NCBI GenBank assembly: GCA_000507305.1
Contig: DF240210.1
Location: forward strand, 68,361-132,360
Direction: 5' to 3'
From: Breviolum minutum Mf 1.05b.01
Lineage: Eukaryota; Sar; Dinophyceae; Suessiales; Symbiodiniaceae
DNA: 64,000 nucleotides
The notes beneath the pieces were generated by a model. That model saw only the letters and a program-made list of their open reading frames with translations, searched no databases and was not told the origin of the DNA. Below, piece after piece: positions 31,041 through 43,633 of this stretch; position 1 is the first letter of the stretch; the number at the start of each line of letters is the position of its first letter. Both the position numbers and the translations under genes were made by a program.

Positions 31041-33052
31041 ATGCATGAGCCGTGCGCGATATGCGGCCCCCCGACATGGCGGGCTTTGGTGGCGGTTTGC
31101 AACGAAGGCAAAAAGAAAACACGGACCAATGCCCATTGGATGCAGAAAAACAACTGTGAATGCTTTGGAGATGTGTGGATCCGTAGGTAGTCTTTTTCCT
31201 GCAATTGTCAGACCAAATGGACATCCTTGATTGATTGTTGGCTAGTGTTGCTGACTTACTATCATTGAAATCCTTTCTGAGAGGGATTATCACTTCGGCA
31301 CCGGGACATTCCTATAGCCTATAGGAAATATACAAACTGACCTGGTCACCACCAACCAAAAAAACATGAAGCATCTCAGATTGAAATATTCATGGCTGGT
31401 CAACCTGCCACCCGCCAAAGTACCCCGCCAGAAACAAGGGTTTAATATGGGGTTTATTACCCAATTGGTTTCCCTTACTTAAGGCCTTATATTGAACACT
31501 TATTTCTGGGCGGTGGAGTTAGAAATGGAGTTGAAGTCCCTATAAATGGCCTTGTACATGGGTAACTGGGATTATAACTCCTAGAAGTGGAGCCTCATAA
31601 CCGTGGATTTTGTTGTTTTTTCCATACGAGAAAACGCAGAAAAAGCGATAGATGGATTCGATGGGTTTTTTCCGCAAAGCCAATGTTTTTTTGAGTACCA
31701 GTTTTTTGAGGCACTATTAATAAAATCACCCATGCAAGGATTTTGGCGATTTTTGCATCCCTCCCTAAAAAGGGGAATAGTTGGGAGAAATCCCATGAAA
31801 AATCCTGAAAAAAGGGGCGAACACATGCAACAAGAATCCATTAAAATAAAGAAAGACTGAAAACTGCTGGGAAACCATGGAACAAATCCATAAACATCTT
31901 GAAAGATTTGCGAAAGCATGGAACAAATCCATGAAAATCCGAGAAAAAAAAACTGTCACCTGTTCATCCTTAGCTGTTTTCTCTCCCCTCAGCCGGAATC
32001 GCCACCCTTGGTACTCATGGCGACTGAAGCCAAACTCAAGGAGATTGCAACTTGGAAGATGAAAGTCACTTACGAGGTGGGCCCCGGGCCTAGTTATAAA
32101 TAGAGTGGAAAAAACCCTTGTACATGGCCCAAAATCAATGGGTAACTGGGGTTGATCTTGCACCCCCTAGTGGAGTTATAATCCTTAACCAGGGTACACC
32201 TTGGACTTTGGACCACGTAATTTAAGGAGTTTTTTTCCATTTGCCTGACCTGCAAGGGAAAATATGGGTAATTCAATTTGGGGTTCCGGACATACATCAA
32301 TTTCTATTATATATATATATATATTTATGTTTTAATATTTATATATATATAATATTTTTTTAAAAGTATATTTATTGAAGTATATACCAAAAGGCATACA
32401 CTTTTACACACCTAGAGCCTAATTTTTACATCTATGTTGAAAGGTCAACCTTACAACAGCTTTCTCAACCAAAGCAAGGGTCGGCAAACCGGGATTCCGG
32501 GTGTCGGGTGTGCAAATTTTCCGTGAAAGTGAAGTTGAACTTGCATCCATCCATGAGAAATCGTAGTTGGTTAGACAACACGACAATCTGTATCTAGTCA
32601 CAGGATCCCGGACACCCGGACACTCTTTCCAGATTGGACCAGCATTTGCTTTGCCAAGAAGAGGAGCTCAAAGGGAGTTTTGATGGAAAATAACTGCCTT
32701 GAGCAAACACAGCTTTCCTTTCATCATCCCCAAGCAAAAGAAGTGCTGAAAACCTACAGTAAACTAACATAGCTGGCTAGAACATGGAGCCATTGAAGAT
32801 GTATTTCCCATTGAAAAAGGGTGATATTCCAGCCAGCTATGTTAGTTTACCAGAGGGGCCCAGCCTCACTTGAGAGGCAAATCCGCTGGAGGATTTGCCA
32901 TTCGGCACCACCTTCTTCCAGCTGTGGAAATCCAAGGCCGACGGTTATGCCAAGAATGATAGTGGCAAGAATGATTTTCCCTCTTACGGTGCAACACAGG
33001 TCCAAGGAGATTGGGTCCCTTGGCTTCGGAAGTGGTTCCGAGAATTCGATCC
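31041..33052 (+). CDS. Partial gene Y, unknown protein
   Basis: Three exons are visible. The first runs from an ATG at 31,041 (or from the acceptor at 30,991) to about 31,182. It reads MHEPCAICGPPTWRALVAVC, then KKKTRTNAHWMQKNNCEC, a Cys-rich segment that may bind metal. The second is 31,993-32,076 (MATEAKLKEIATWKMKV). The third is 32,877-33,052 (ANPLEDLPFGTTFFQLWKSK, then VPWLRKWFREFDP). Exons two and three join in frame as TYE-ANP with a GT-AG intron of 800 bp. The join of exon one to two is not proven. The second exon holds its own ATG and could start the gene. The 3' part was not found; the terminal exon at 36,340 is a possible partner. The family is not recognised. Confidence 0.5.
31393..31515. 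repeat. MITE family F copy
   Basis: GGCTGGTCAACCTGCC at the left, TTGGTTTCCCTTACTTAAGG in the core and TTATTTCTGGGCGGTGGAG at the right. The right end runs into a family E-like segment (about 31,516-31,600: TAAATGGCCTTGTACATGGG and AACTCCTAGAAGTGGAG), so the two are fused or one inserted in the other. Confidence 0.6.
32075..32200. repeat. MITE family E copy at an intron donor
   Basis: AGGTGGGCCCCGGGCCTAG opens the element. The interior has TTATAAATAGAGTGG, CATGGCCC and GGGTAACTGGGGTTGA, all family E signatures; the right arm is eroded. The GT of its GGTGGG start is the GT donor of the gene Y intron (TACGAG|GTGGGC). Confidence 0.65.
32756..32856. repeat. MITE family C copy
   Basis: CAGTAAACTAACATAGCTGG at the left and CCAGCTATGTTAGTTTACC at the right are inverted. 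The interior has TTGAAGATGTATTTCCCATT. It ends about 20 bp before the acceptor of the third gene Y exon, so this intron is bracketed by MITEs. Confidence 0.8.
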
Positions 33053-33477
33053 GTAGACTTTTGGCTTTTGTTTATGGGAAGTTGTTTTTTTTTGCGTAAG
33101 AGGAAGGGTTTTAAGTTGGTTTTAGAATATTGGGGTAGAAGAACATGTGGTTACTGGGAATTGGTAAAGGTAAGCCATTTGATTATAAGTGACTTCTAAT
33201 TGGAGGGATTTTTGTTCGGCAAATCTAAATCATGTACATCTTCCAAGCATCACCAGGGTCCTCAAGAACTTGGAGGATCATCCCAGAACTTGTAAGTGGT
33301 TTTGATCAAACCCCGTTTATAAGCCATGGAAATGTAGGCCATTTGGAAGTGTTCCCACCACATTGCCCGATGCTTGATGCTTAGGGGGACTTATGATAGT
33401 CATGAGATGATACTCCAATAAGGTCAACGCTTTCCCCCCAACGTTTAGAGGGCAGCTTTGTCTATTTTTGAGGATAC

Positions 33478-33608
33478 CTACAAGGTGGGCGGAAAAACTA
33501 GTTATAAGTAGGGTTACGTGAGCTCCACTTATAGAGGCTATAACCCCAGTTCCCGATTTGGATAGGGGTTGTAGCTCCACGTGTAACTGGTAGGGGCCCA
33601 CCTTATAG
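33478..33608. repeat. MITE family E copy
   Basis: CTACAAGGTGGGCGGAAAAA at the left mirrors GGGGCCCACCTTATAG at the right. The interior carries CTAGTTATAAGTAGGG and TATAACCCCAGTT. Confidence 0.75.
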
Positions 33609-34110
33609 TGTGCATGTTCATTCCAATCAGAAAATATCACATGCGGTTTCTGACTGGTGTGAGTGGTATCACCGTTCTCCTCCCCCAAACGGTTCCGGGT
33701 ACCTGAATAGTTGAGTCCACCCGCTGTTTGGAAGTCAAAATCATTGCAAAACATATCGGCAGCTAATATACTGCACCCTGATTTATCTGATTTGGCAATT
33801 TCTTGTACATGCTGTTTTTTTGGTATCTTTTGCTGATGTTGCTTTTTTGCACATTTCCGGGTTTTGGTTGGCTTTCGCTGGGACACTGTAGGGTTTTAAT
33901 CCACTTGGCACCGAACGGCTGGAACCTGATAAGTCTTTGAGTGTGAAGAGATTTATTTTGATTTATTTCCCAGTTGAATCCTATGAAATTTTGTTGGGTT
34001 ACTTCTAGGCTATAGTTTTCCTTGCCAAGAAAGGGTGATGCCAGTGGAACTTCCAATTTTAACTGTCAATCCGCTACAAAAAATGGTGATAATCCCAGTA
34101 CTGTTTGTAT

Positions 34111-34246
34111 CATGGGAATCTAAGGGTGCCCCCCCAAATGCCACCCTCCACCCTAATAAGCCCTTATGAAGGAACAATGGTGGTTAATAATCCCTCAATA
34201 AGGGCAGGGGTGGCATTGAGGGGGGGTGGCCCTTAGATTCCCGTGA
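34111..34246. repeat. MITE family F copy
   Basis: CATGGGAATCTAAGGGTG at the left and CCCTTAGATTCCCGTGA at the right are inverted, with ATGCCACCCTCCACCC against GGGGTGGCATTGAGGG inside. Confidence 0.8.
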
Positions 34247-34425
34247 ATGTAGATGGGGTAGTTGCTCGCCTTGACAGCACTGGAAGTGTTTAAGGCCATC
34301 ATCAAGATCACGCAGCTTGTTTTTGCACGTTAGATTTTACGCTGGGATGAGAAGACATTTTTTGCCATAGTTGTTGCAGCTGTAGCAGGAATAGGATTAA
34401 AAGTAGTGGTGGTAGTGGCGGCGGG

Positions 34426-34486
34426 TGTTGTTGTTGTTGTTGTTCTTGTTGTTGTTGCTGGTGTTGTTGTTGTTGTTGTTGCTGCT
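34426..34486. repeat. TTG trinucleotide microsatellite
   Basis: Imperfect TTG units with CTG interruptions. No codon-level conservation is visible. Confidence 0.85.
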
Positions 34487-36077
34487 GCCCTGTTTGCATT
34501 AGGACTCTTTTTTCGGAATGCTTGGTGTAAGATTTCTATGACCATCATTGCCCTGGAAACAATCCACCATTTGCAAAATGGTGGTTCCTTGTGGATGACA
34601 ATCCCTTATTAAGAAAAATGGTAAAACTCGTTGTTCACCAACCCATGAAAAATTCCTGGGGAAGGACTTCCCAGGACTGACTCTTATTTTTTTTCCTGCT
34701 TTCCAGTTGCAAGAATCAGATGATAAAAAGTGTTGCCCAAAGATGGTGGAGATCAGAATTTCTTCGCCGGGAATGTCCTTCCAGAGATTTGTTTTTTGGG
34801 CTGGAAATCTAATTTTTTTGGTATGCTAATGCTTGGGCATTTTTGAGGCTCAACAAAGACAGGGAAGATGATTTCTATGAATGGGGCCTCTTTCATGCCT
34901 TTCGGCCATGTTTTTGGGTGTTGGTTGGTGTTGTCCGGAACCAGTTTCAGGAAAGGGAGATTGATTTTCATGCGATCTCGAAATCCAGAATCTGAGTGCT
35001 TTCATATGATTTTCAATTTCATTGTTTCTGTTTTCAAATTTGTGTGCATTTTTTCATGATATACCCAAAATATAGCCAGTAGTTTGCAAGTACAAATCTT
35101 ATTTCAAGAACCATAATTTGAGGTAATCCATGTTAAGACTAAGATTTCCAGGGTTTCCGAGTTTTTTCAGCATGTCGCCAACGTTTAGGAGAAGATGTGG
35201 ATCCCATCAGTTAAATCAACGAATTCTCCGGTTTTTTGTTGTGAGAAAGGCCTCGCTTTCAAGAACATCCTAAGTTACTTTATTCAAGACACCATCTTTG
35301 TTTTTGTTTTGGGGGGGGCATGTGTTTTGGCCTTGGCATTTGACTCATAGCTGTGCTTGAAGGTTGGTGTTTCGTTTGTTACATCGTTTTTTCAACTTCT
35401 TTAGGGATACTATAGCATTTGAATCATCATCCCAGATAGTAAGTGGTAAGTTATTCGGGTTCTTCTCCTTACATGACCGGCTTATAAAAATGCCTACCTT
35501 ATCACCGGAGGTGAAAAAATCGATCCACCAACATGGGATAAAATCCTCCCAGCGTATCCTCCCTGTATTCCAATGGCTCGGTTGCCTTGCTCCGCCAGGT
35601 TCCAACCTGGACTCCTGGAACAAAACCATTGGAGACCGCTTTCTTCACCGATCTCAGTCATGTTGGATGCAAAGGTGCCGGAAGGGCCCGGGAAGGGAGA
35701 TGCTAGTGACTAATTAAGGTTGATCTATGACTACATGACTGGATCATCCTATGACAGGTTGTACGTATATAAGTGGTTAAGTATGTATGGTTAGTAAGAT
35801 CCCTAAAGGATCGGGTGCTGGTCTAGTTATGGCCGAAGTAAAGTCCCTTAACTAAGCATTTACTAGGTGGGGTGATCCTTCAAGGCCAGCCGGAGCTGAG
35901 GGTGTGCAACAAACATCCCTAGCACGGCGTAGGTGGGACAAGGCCTAGCTTGTTGTGGAGGAAGTTTGCTTTCCCATTGGTGGGATATGTATGGATATGT
36001 GATGTTAGTTCCCTGGAGGGTACCTTACCTAAGACTGTTTTTTGTGAAATTGTGCAAGGTTCAAGTTTCGGTACTGA

Positions 36078-36196
36078 TACTGTTGATGGAAGAAATCCCA
36101 AACAACCACCTGGGATGTATAAACCCTTGTAAATGATAGGATAAACTGCCTACCTCATTTGGTGCAGGATTATAGGATTTCTTCCATCAACCGCAG
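36078..36196. repeat. MITE family D copy
   Basis: ATACTGTTGATGGAAGAAAT and ATTTCTTCCATCAACCG are the ends. The core is in reverse order relative to the 51,312 copy (ACCACCTGGGATGTATAAAC, then CTTGTAAATGATAGG). Confidence 0.8.
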
Positions 36197-36339
36197 GTTA
36201 AGTCAGAGTTATTCCCCGGTTATTGGGACGTTATGACTGCTAGTTGGGGCCAAGGCCCCCTAACTGGAAACACAGGTCACGTCACATGGCCATTTCATGC
36301 CACGTTGTGCTCTCGTGAGGCACCGGAAACGAATTAAAG

Positions 36340-36501
36340 TTCGGCAAAACGGGAGAACTCCTCAAGGTGGACGGCGTCTCGGTCCAAGAAATGGCTGGTG
36401 TTGTTGGGGTTTTTGGTTCCGGGGTCAAGGCTGAAGGCTGTGCAAAATCCCCTGCCCCCACAGTTGCTGTTAGCAAGTCGGATGGTTGGGTTGTGGTTTG
36501 A
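36340..36501 (+). CDS. Candidate terminal exon, unknown protein
   Basis: A frame of 53 codons ends in TGA: FGKTGELLKVDGVSVQEMAG, then VVGVFGSGVKAEGCAKSP and SDGWVVV. The G-LLKVDG-V segment resembles the beta2-beta3 turn of PDZ domains, but the rest is too short to call one. The composition is clearly protein-like, while neighbouring DNA is MITE-derived. It may be the 3' end of gene Y. Confidence 0.45.
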   Translation, partial: FGKTGELLKVDGVSVQEMAGVVGVFGSGVKAEGCAKSPAPTVAVSKSDGWVVV

Positions 36502-36576
36502 TGGTTTGGGTGTTTTTTTTGTTTTTCTCACTTCCCTATCTTCCCTTGCGCAACATGGGGAGTGATCAGAAAAGGT

Positions 36577-36680
36577 TACACTCTGGTAAACTAACATAGC
36601 AATGGGAAATCCACGATTTGAAGATGTATCTCCTATCAAAAATGGTGGTTTTCCATTGCTATGTTAGTTTGCCAGAGGGT
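36577..36680. repeat. MITE family C copy
   Basis: TACACTCTGGTAAACTAACA at the left mirrors GTTAGTTTGCCAGAGGGTA at the right. The interior CAATGGGAAATCC and GATTTGAAGATGTATCTCC matches the 49,206 copy. Confidence 0.85.
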
Positions 36681-37029
36681 ATCACGAAGTTCTGTTGAAC
36701 AGGTGCAGTCTACTTGACCCAAATTAAGAGCTAATGAATTGAAGAATAGCAAAATTTACGGTCTGGTTAGTGGTGTGATTTAATGTAACCAATCTATTCA
36801 ACCGACTTGGTTGAGGTTAATCACCAAATATCCCAGATTCTCAATGTATGGTTTATTTTCTCAACAGTTGGGTAGTTTTGCGGATAAGTGTAGGTAAATA
36901 TACTTATACCATGCATTGAGCGTTAGGGTATGGAAAACAAAAGCTAAAGCTATGAGAGTTGTTTAAAGTACAACCCTCAAAACCAGATGCAGGTTATTAC
37001 ATATTAGAGTTGATTGTTTCTCAGCTAAT

Positions 37030-37118
37030 GGTTGATTGGTGGTTTGGGGCCCGGTGGTTTGGATTCTTGGGATCCCCATTTGACCCAAACCACCGGGCCC
37101 CTTTTCCCACCAATTTAC
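37030..37118. repeat. MITE family G copy
   Basis: GGTTGATTGGTGGTTTGGGG and CCCACCAATTTACC are the ends. A perfect inner arm GGGGCCCGGTGGTTTGG pairs with CCAAACCACCGGGCCCC, which would form a very stable hairpin. Confidence 0.8.
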
Positions 37119-37982
37119 CGGAGTTTCAGGGAGATTTTGGAGATTTTGAGGGGGGCGTTTTTAGCTTGAAATCCCAGGTGATCTATGCAGATTTCTTGGG
37201 AAGCATTAGGTGAGTTATATCAAGGGAAATTCCAGGAACGCCCCAAGGCCCAATAGTGGGACCCCCAGCCACCCATACAACTCCCATAAGAATCCCTTGA
37301 AGTATGGGAATGGTATTTAAGAAGCTTATGGGTTCCGGCCGTCTTTCGAAATCCCGAAAATTTTATTCGTTTTCTGCCAATCTTCGTTTTTTCCACCTGC
37401 ATGCATGTCAGACTTTAGACTTTGGAATCTGTTTTTGCGGGGCCTTTGTTGTTCACATTGGGATTTTACCCTGCTGATCGACAAGCTGCCTTGTCTAAGG
37501 AAATGATTCACGCAACGTACATGAGAGATTGGAACTGAAGAACTACCTTCCCAAGTAGTTGCGAAACGGTACAGGAAATCACGGCAAAAATGCTGTGATT
37601 CTTGGAAACCTCCTTGGCTGATGTGTGTTGAAACATATGTTTTTTTCCGATGAAATGCTTTGATAATCATTTAGATTTGAATCATTTTCAAATCATATCA
37701 AGATTGTGTGCATCAAAAAATCGCTCCCTTTACTGTTGATAAACATCTTGCCCATTGGATTCATTCACTTTCTAAACATGTTTGCTGGATCTGGACCTGG
37801 AGAAACAGATGTTGTTCCAATTTTAGTTGTTTCTTTTTCTCAGGCTTCACTTGTCAAAAATCCATTCTCTCCAGAGATGTTGCCATTCGCTTGCAGCCAA
37901 GCTGCGCCGCACTGATGTGGTATTTTGAAGCTCCCAAGGAAGCTGCATGAAGATACCGATACCTGTTTGATGCAGGAGATAC

Positions 37983-38078
37983 CCTGCCTGAAACTAACAG
38001 CGAGTTTACACCTGAAAATGGATGGTTGGAATACGATCGTCTCCTTTTGGGATGGTCTATTTTCAGGGGTGAACTGTT
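37983..38078. repeat. MITE family B copy
   Basis: CTGCCTGAAACTAACAGCG, CCTGAAAATGGATGGTTGGA and TATTTTCAGGGGTGAACTG show the family layout. The outer right arm is decayed. Confidence 0.65.
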
Positions 38079-39165
38079 TGTTTTGGGGAGACTTCTCTGA
38101 CCCAGGAATGGAATATGAATAATAATGACGATTTGTGCTTTCAATTTCAATCAGAGAATCCTTGTCATCTTTCACTTGCGTGACTGGGAGAGTAAGCATT
38201 TCAACATTATATCAAATATGTTCAGGGCTTTAATGGAAGTGAATGTCTTCCTCGCATTTTGTATATATAGTAGTGCATGGTTTCTGGGCAATTTACAAGG
38301 ACCTCAGCCGAAGTCACCCCCAAATGGTGGTTTAGTAACGTATATAGGGGAAATCCCCCCCATGAATGGCCTTAAATCAGGTTTTAAGGATTAAAGATAT
38401 ATTGCCCAGATGGTTTGGGTACATGAAGGGAAGTGAATTTCCAACAAAGAGACCTGGCCACAGAGTTGCATGAAGCTTCATCACGGGTTTCTTCCCCGAG
38501 GTTTGATTCCCATCTTGGACCCCTTGGACAGATAATATACGCAAAATATGGGGGAGGAGGGGATGCGTATGTAGGGAAGATTCGGCTCTATTTGTTCCTT
38601 GAATTTCAGAGAGGGTAGGCATGGTCAAGTGATATGTTGGGGTTAGTTTCGTGATTAATTGTTGGGAGGGGTTTCAGTGACTCATAAGCATTAAATGACA
38701 TAGACCATAGGAAAATCATCTTCCATCCACCTCCATTTTGGCGTTCCAGCCGTTAATTTTCCAGGCTGTATTATCCATCGGACTGGGATATTTACCTACA
38801 TGATTGGTTGATTGTTATGGTCAATTTGCAGGTAAAGATACCATGACTATGGGTCCTGTAGGTTTGAAATTCTCGCCGAAAATTGTCCCATGTCACCTAA
38901 AATGGGACCATTTCAGAAGGAAATTTCATCTTCCAATCATCAATTTTCAGGGAAAATGTTGTCATTGACATATCCATGTTCCAACATTTTTTCATGTCAA
39001 TATTTTTTGATGAAAAAGAACTTCCTGTCGTTTTTTTCTGCAGCTTCTGCCGGACTTCCGGTCCTTCAATACATAGTTGTCCGTGCATCGTTTCAGCTGA
39101 TGAAAAAGTTCTCACACTTGGGGGCTTGCACCCGTGAAATCTAACGTAGAGACCAAAAAAACAGA

Positions 39166-39236
39166 CGGTTTGGAAAATGTATCTCCCCTCAAATACGGCT
39201 ATGTTGTGTATCTATGTTGAATTTTGGGGGTGTAAC
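39166..39236. repeat. MITE family I fragment
   Basis: GGTTTGGAAAATGTATCTCC, AATACGGCTATG and ATCTATGTTGAATTTTGGGG match the right half of the 4,180 copy. Confidence 0.5.
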
Positions 39237-41657
39237 TCTGAAGGGACATGTTGGTTTCTCCCTGAATGGTGCCTGAACGTTACATAGATTCGGAAAAGGT
39301 GGACGTTTGCATCAGAATTATGATTCAATATGTGTTCATACTTGTATTTTCAATATAATCATAGATGTATATGTTTTGATAGTCAATTGCGGAGGGGAAG
39401 CATTGGCAACCTTTCTTTTTCGTGGGCTCTAGTCATTCCTATGTCAGACATTTGTATTTATCACATTGTGTTGTTGTGGTGACAATTGTAGTTTTTTTGA
39501 CATAGAGGGCTAACAGACGTCAAGTGCTGGACTTAATTTTCAACATTTTTCTGCGAAAACATCTTGGAGGTCATGAAGGGCACCTGTTTTCCATCACTTT
39601 TTCATGTGTTTTTCCATATTGGAGGTTGAATCAATGCTCCGGTGTCAGATGCGCATGTGGAACTACATGCACACAAGTCTGAAATTGTGTGTCTTCAACC
39701 ATGTGATATATCAGTAGTTTGATGTAATTTGCCATCAACTGCACTTTGCCATGTCTTCCCTTGTGGACACAGAGTACTCAAAATGCAATTGACATTTGCA
39801 GTCCCGTTTGGAAATCAAACGTCATGATAACATCAATGGAATTTCCCAAAATATACAGTATGTACTATGTACAAATAGATTTGAATGATGAAGCTAACCA
39901 GCAAGTCAAGTAGGAGGGATCCGGACAGTGTCGACAAAAAACAACATGTAGAAACCCACATGCAAAAGGACAAAGGTCAAACAATCCTTCCATCAAAGTT
40001 GTTTGATGCCATTTTTGGCAAAAAAAGCTAACCTTCACCGTTGGTTGTTTCGGACGTCAGCATGTGGCAGGCAGCCCTTTGGGAGAAGATTGCAGACTTC
40101 GTGTGGTTTGCGGGACTCAGCTAAAAAGATCTTTGCCACAGACCTTTTGGAGCATCAAGATACGGGGCCCCCGTAGATTCAGTAGTGAAGTCTCCAAAAC
40201 CCCAAAGATAAACCAAGATGTTCTTTAGATATTCACCCTTGATTTCCAGCCATTTTTAATCTTGTTCACCTTGAGTTTCCCATGACAAATCTTTCTTCCA
40301 GCTGCGTCTTCGTTTTTTTCGGTCGTGGGGTCACCAAACTCGGTGAAAGAGAATGCCCGAACTGTCACCTTACTTAACAAATGAATACTACGTACATCTA
40401 TTTCTGGCTGATGATTTTTTTTGATGTTTCACCCCATGTTATTTTAAATATTTATATATATATATAAATATATATCAGAAATTTGTTTCTTGGCCAAGTT
40501 TCGCAAATCTGAGAGTATTTGTGGCCACGTTAGTATAGTTGTATGATCCATCTTCGTGCTTTGCAAACTTGGCGAAAGAGGTGCACCCAGAAAACTTTGA
40601 GTTCACGCATGGGAACTCAAAGTATTTGTTCCATTTGTTGTTTTACATGATGCAATTTTGTTATATTGTTTTTTATATAATATCTACAACCGGTAAAACA
40701 TGGATTTTACAAGTTATAGTACAAGGTATTTATACTAACAGTGTTTTTCAACATTTGCATGCTAGAGGGGTATCAGTGCTAAATTACAAAAAAGACCGAG
40801 CAAAAGTGCATTGGATGCCCTCAAGAGGCACTGGAAAAAGTGCTAATATTCTTGAATGAACGATGGAACATCAACAAATTTCACTGAATTTCCCATTCAA
40901 AATCTATAGACGTGCTTCAACCCCATCCCAAACCCCAACCCTGGTTTTTTCAAGAAAGCAGCCGGCCCTTCCTCAAAAGGGATTGTGAATGAAACCCCAT
41001 CAGTTTTCCCCTGAATCCCCCCCCCTCCGTTTCAGCCGGGCGTTTCAGCTCCACGAAAGGCATGGAGCTTGGGTCTTCCTCCCAAGGAGGTTTGGTTCGC
41101 TTTCAGGGTTGTGATGGTTGTTGATTCCTACAATATACCAAATACAGGGGAAAATGTATATACAAACATGTAGTTTTTTTGAAAATGTGCATTTTACTCA
41201 TAACGTCTGGTGTATTTTTGTTGGTTTCACTTTTCAAGTAATGGTGCAATAAGTTTTTTTTGGCTGAGACAACTTAAACATGTTGATTGGATTCTTTGGG
41301 TGTTTTTTGGGGGTGAGGTTGTTTGTTATTCCATATTTGGACACAACCTAAACGCAGAGAGTAACATCCTGGAACCTCAAACTACTAGTTAAACATTGAT
41401 GTTTGGTTATGTTTCACTTACTCGAATTGTTTTCTCATTTGGTGACCGCAATGGGCGATATAGGTTGGGTACTGCACCTGTGAGTGACGCTTCTGCTGGA
41501 GGTAAATAAGCATGAAGTTATCCACCAAATACTATCCTGGAACCCCAAACAACTATTTTATATGTTTTTGTTTCAAATGGATGATCCCAAATCTATACAT
41601 AGGAAATGTTGTCACCTGTCTTTATTTTTGTTGTTCTTCTTCTTTCTTTTGCTGTGT

Positions 41658-41704
41658 TTGTTGTTTGCTGTTGTTGTTGTTGTTGCTGTTGCTGTTGCTC
41701 TTGC

Positions 41705-41740
<36 letters not shown>
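41658..41740. repeat. TTG/CTG microsatellite
   Basis: More than 20 TTG or CTG units. Frames across it encode only homopolymers. Confidence 0.9.
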
Positions 41741-42970
41741 GGTAGTGATGGTGAATCGTCTCGTGTCTTTCACCCGGCCAGGTGCAGTTCGTTTCGTTTG
41801 GGGCCTCAGCAGGATTCAGTTTGTGGTACGCAATTTAGAGACAGTTTCGACGTTTATGTCGCGGCCATTAGCTAATTTGTAGGCAATATGACAATATGTC
41901 ATTTATAGTTCGGAGACAGTTTTAGGAATTTGGAGGGACCGGCAATATGTGATTTGAAGACTACTGACATTGTCACTTGTTCACAAAAAAATGAAAACGC
42001 TCAACTGTTTGGGTGGTTTTTCTTGGTAGAGGTGCAATGGGTACAGGTACATGTTTGGGGGATTTTGTGTTCATTTCCCATCCCAAAAATCAAGTGGACA
42101 GTGACAAACAAAACGTTAATTTTGACTACTTTTGTTGGTTATATCGGTTATATCACAGAAAGTACGTTGCTCGTTGCAATTATGACTCGACCATATACAC
42201 AACATCCCCATTCTGAGAATCATGTCGCTAACCAGCAAGGATTTCGTATAATCTTGAAATGCGAACTTCTTTGGTTCTTGTAGCAACTTCACTTGCCCCA
42301 GGCACTGTGGGACCTTGGATTGGGTTACATCACAAAATATATCAAAGATCAGCATAAATCACCTTTTTTTTGTATCATTTGATTTGTGGTTTGTTGATGC
42401 AAACAGTGCTAATTAAAATGTATATATCCACCTGCTTCATTAGGGGAGAGCATTTTTGCGGTTCAGTTTTGTGTTAGCTGAGGCACGACCCATGGACATT
42501 TTTGATTCAGACTCGACGCCTAGGCCGAGAACGGCTGCCAAACTTGGAAGGTCCATGGAAATTTCTCCGTTAAAACCAACAAATCGACATTTTGAAAATC
42601 CTTTTTTCCGTGTAAGATACCATCAACATTAGGTGACTTTCTTCATTGCCAACTTAGTTTATGGAATCATATGGAATCCATATTTTTTAATGAAGGGCTT
42701 TCCTTCGTGTTGTTTTTAGTGTTTTTCAGAGAAGGTCAGATCAACACAGAAAATGAAGGAAGCACCTGGAAATGTCCAAGGATTTTTGTTGGGTGATCTT
42801 TCGCGGATTTGTTTTTGTTGGTGAAAATTAAGCTTGCCTGGATGATTCGTATTTCCCTACTTGTCTTTTTTTGGGCAAACAGTGATACACCCTAAAGAGA
42901 AAAAACACCTGCACAACTTTCGCCCTCGTTCGTCCACTCTGTGCTGGCCCTATGTTATGTTTAATCCAAT

Positions 42971-43077
42971 CCCCTGGAAGTGCAGTCAACCGAGCAAAGT
43001 GGCTAGTCTTGGGGATGATCCATATAAATTTAAAGGATTTTTCCTGCGAATGGGCAAAGTTTGGTCGACTTGGACTT
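42971..43077 (+). repeat. Dispersed repeat, copy 1
   Basis: CCCTGGAAGT, GGATGATCCAT, AAAGGATTT and GGCAAAGTTTGGTCGACTTG recur in the same order at 51,442-51,539 with small gaps. The surrounding + frame (42,861-43,193) is open and protein-like in part (WSTWTSLASSVGALCNYT), so this could be an exon that was copied or a repeat that is open by chance. Confidence 0.55.
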
Positions 43078-43311
43078 CCTTGGCATCTTCAGTTGGTGCA
43101 CTATGCAACTATACGCTAGCTGAGGAAGGTAGTGAACCCGTTTTCTGGAAACTGACCAATGTTCAACTTGATGACTTTCGAATCCAAGCATGAAAAACAA
43201 CAATGATATGCCAGAAAGTTATTTCACGAATCTGAAATGTTAGTGGTGACTTCCCATTTCGCTTCCTGTCGGAATCAACTTGAGCCGTTGTTTTGAGCAA
43301 TGAATGGATCC

Positions 43312-43540
43312 ACAGGTTCTACTTGATCAAAGAAATTGCGACGTTTTCTCCAGTCCAAGCAGTGATTCAACACAGAATCTACAAATTCCTCAACAAATCC
43401 TCCAAAATGATGCCACTTTTCGAGGGGGAATCGGATTCTTTGAGTTGGCAACGGCATATGCAGCAATTTCCCACGGGTTTTTCCAACGCCTCGGAACGAT
43501 GGTTTGCTTCCAGGTTCAGCTGGAAGCCTTCCAGATGTAA
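43312..43540 (+). CDS. Weak candidate exon
   Basis: After CCACAG a frame reads VLLDQRNCDVFSSPSS, then GGIGFFELATAYAAISHGF, ending at TAA. A second + frame through 43,652 is also open (RFYLIKEIATFSPVQAV), so the coding frame cannot be settled. No family is recognised. Confidence 0.3.
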
Positions 43541-43633
43541 CTCGGATCAGATGGAAGGAAAGGATCCAGGGGGTTTTGGAGATGATCTAAAGGGGGTCCT
43601 TCAAAATGATTGCAACAGCAACAGTTTTTTGGC

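Larger units (their letters stand above)
37119..42900. other. No firm gene; repeats and microsatellites
   Basis: Holds a family B element near 37,983, a family I fragment near 39,166, TA tracts near 40,450 and a TTG tract at 41,658. A + frame at 40,539-40,859 and several short frames are open but T-rich or repetitive, and I found no consistent exon chain. Confidence 0.5.

Noticed and set aside
33317..33886. 189-codon - strand frame
   Set aside because: It spans a family E MITE and mixes very different compositions; no splice-consistent exon could be cut from it.
41512..41882. Overlapping frames with poly-Leu, poly-Val and poly-Cys
   Set aside because: They are translations of the TTG microsatellite in three frames. 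The frames at 34,308-34,548 and 63,578-63,793 are the same artefact.
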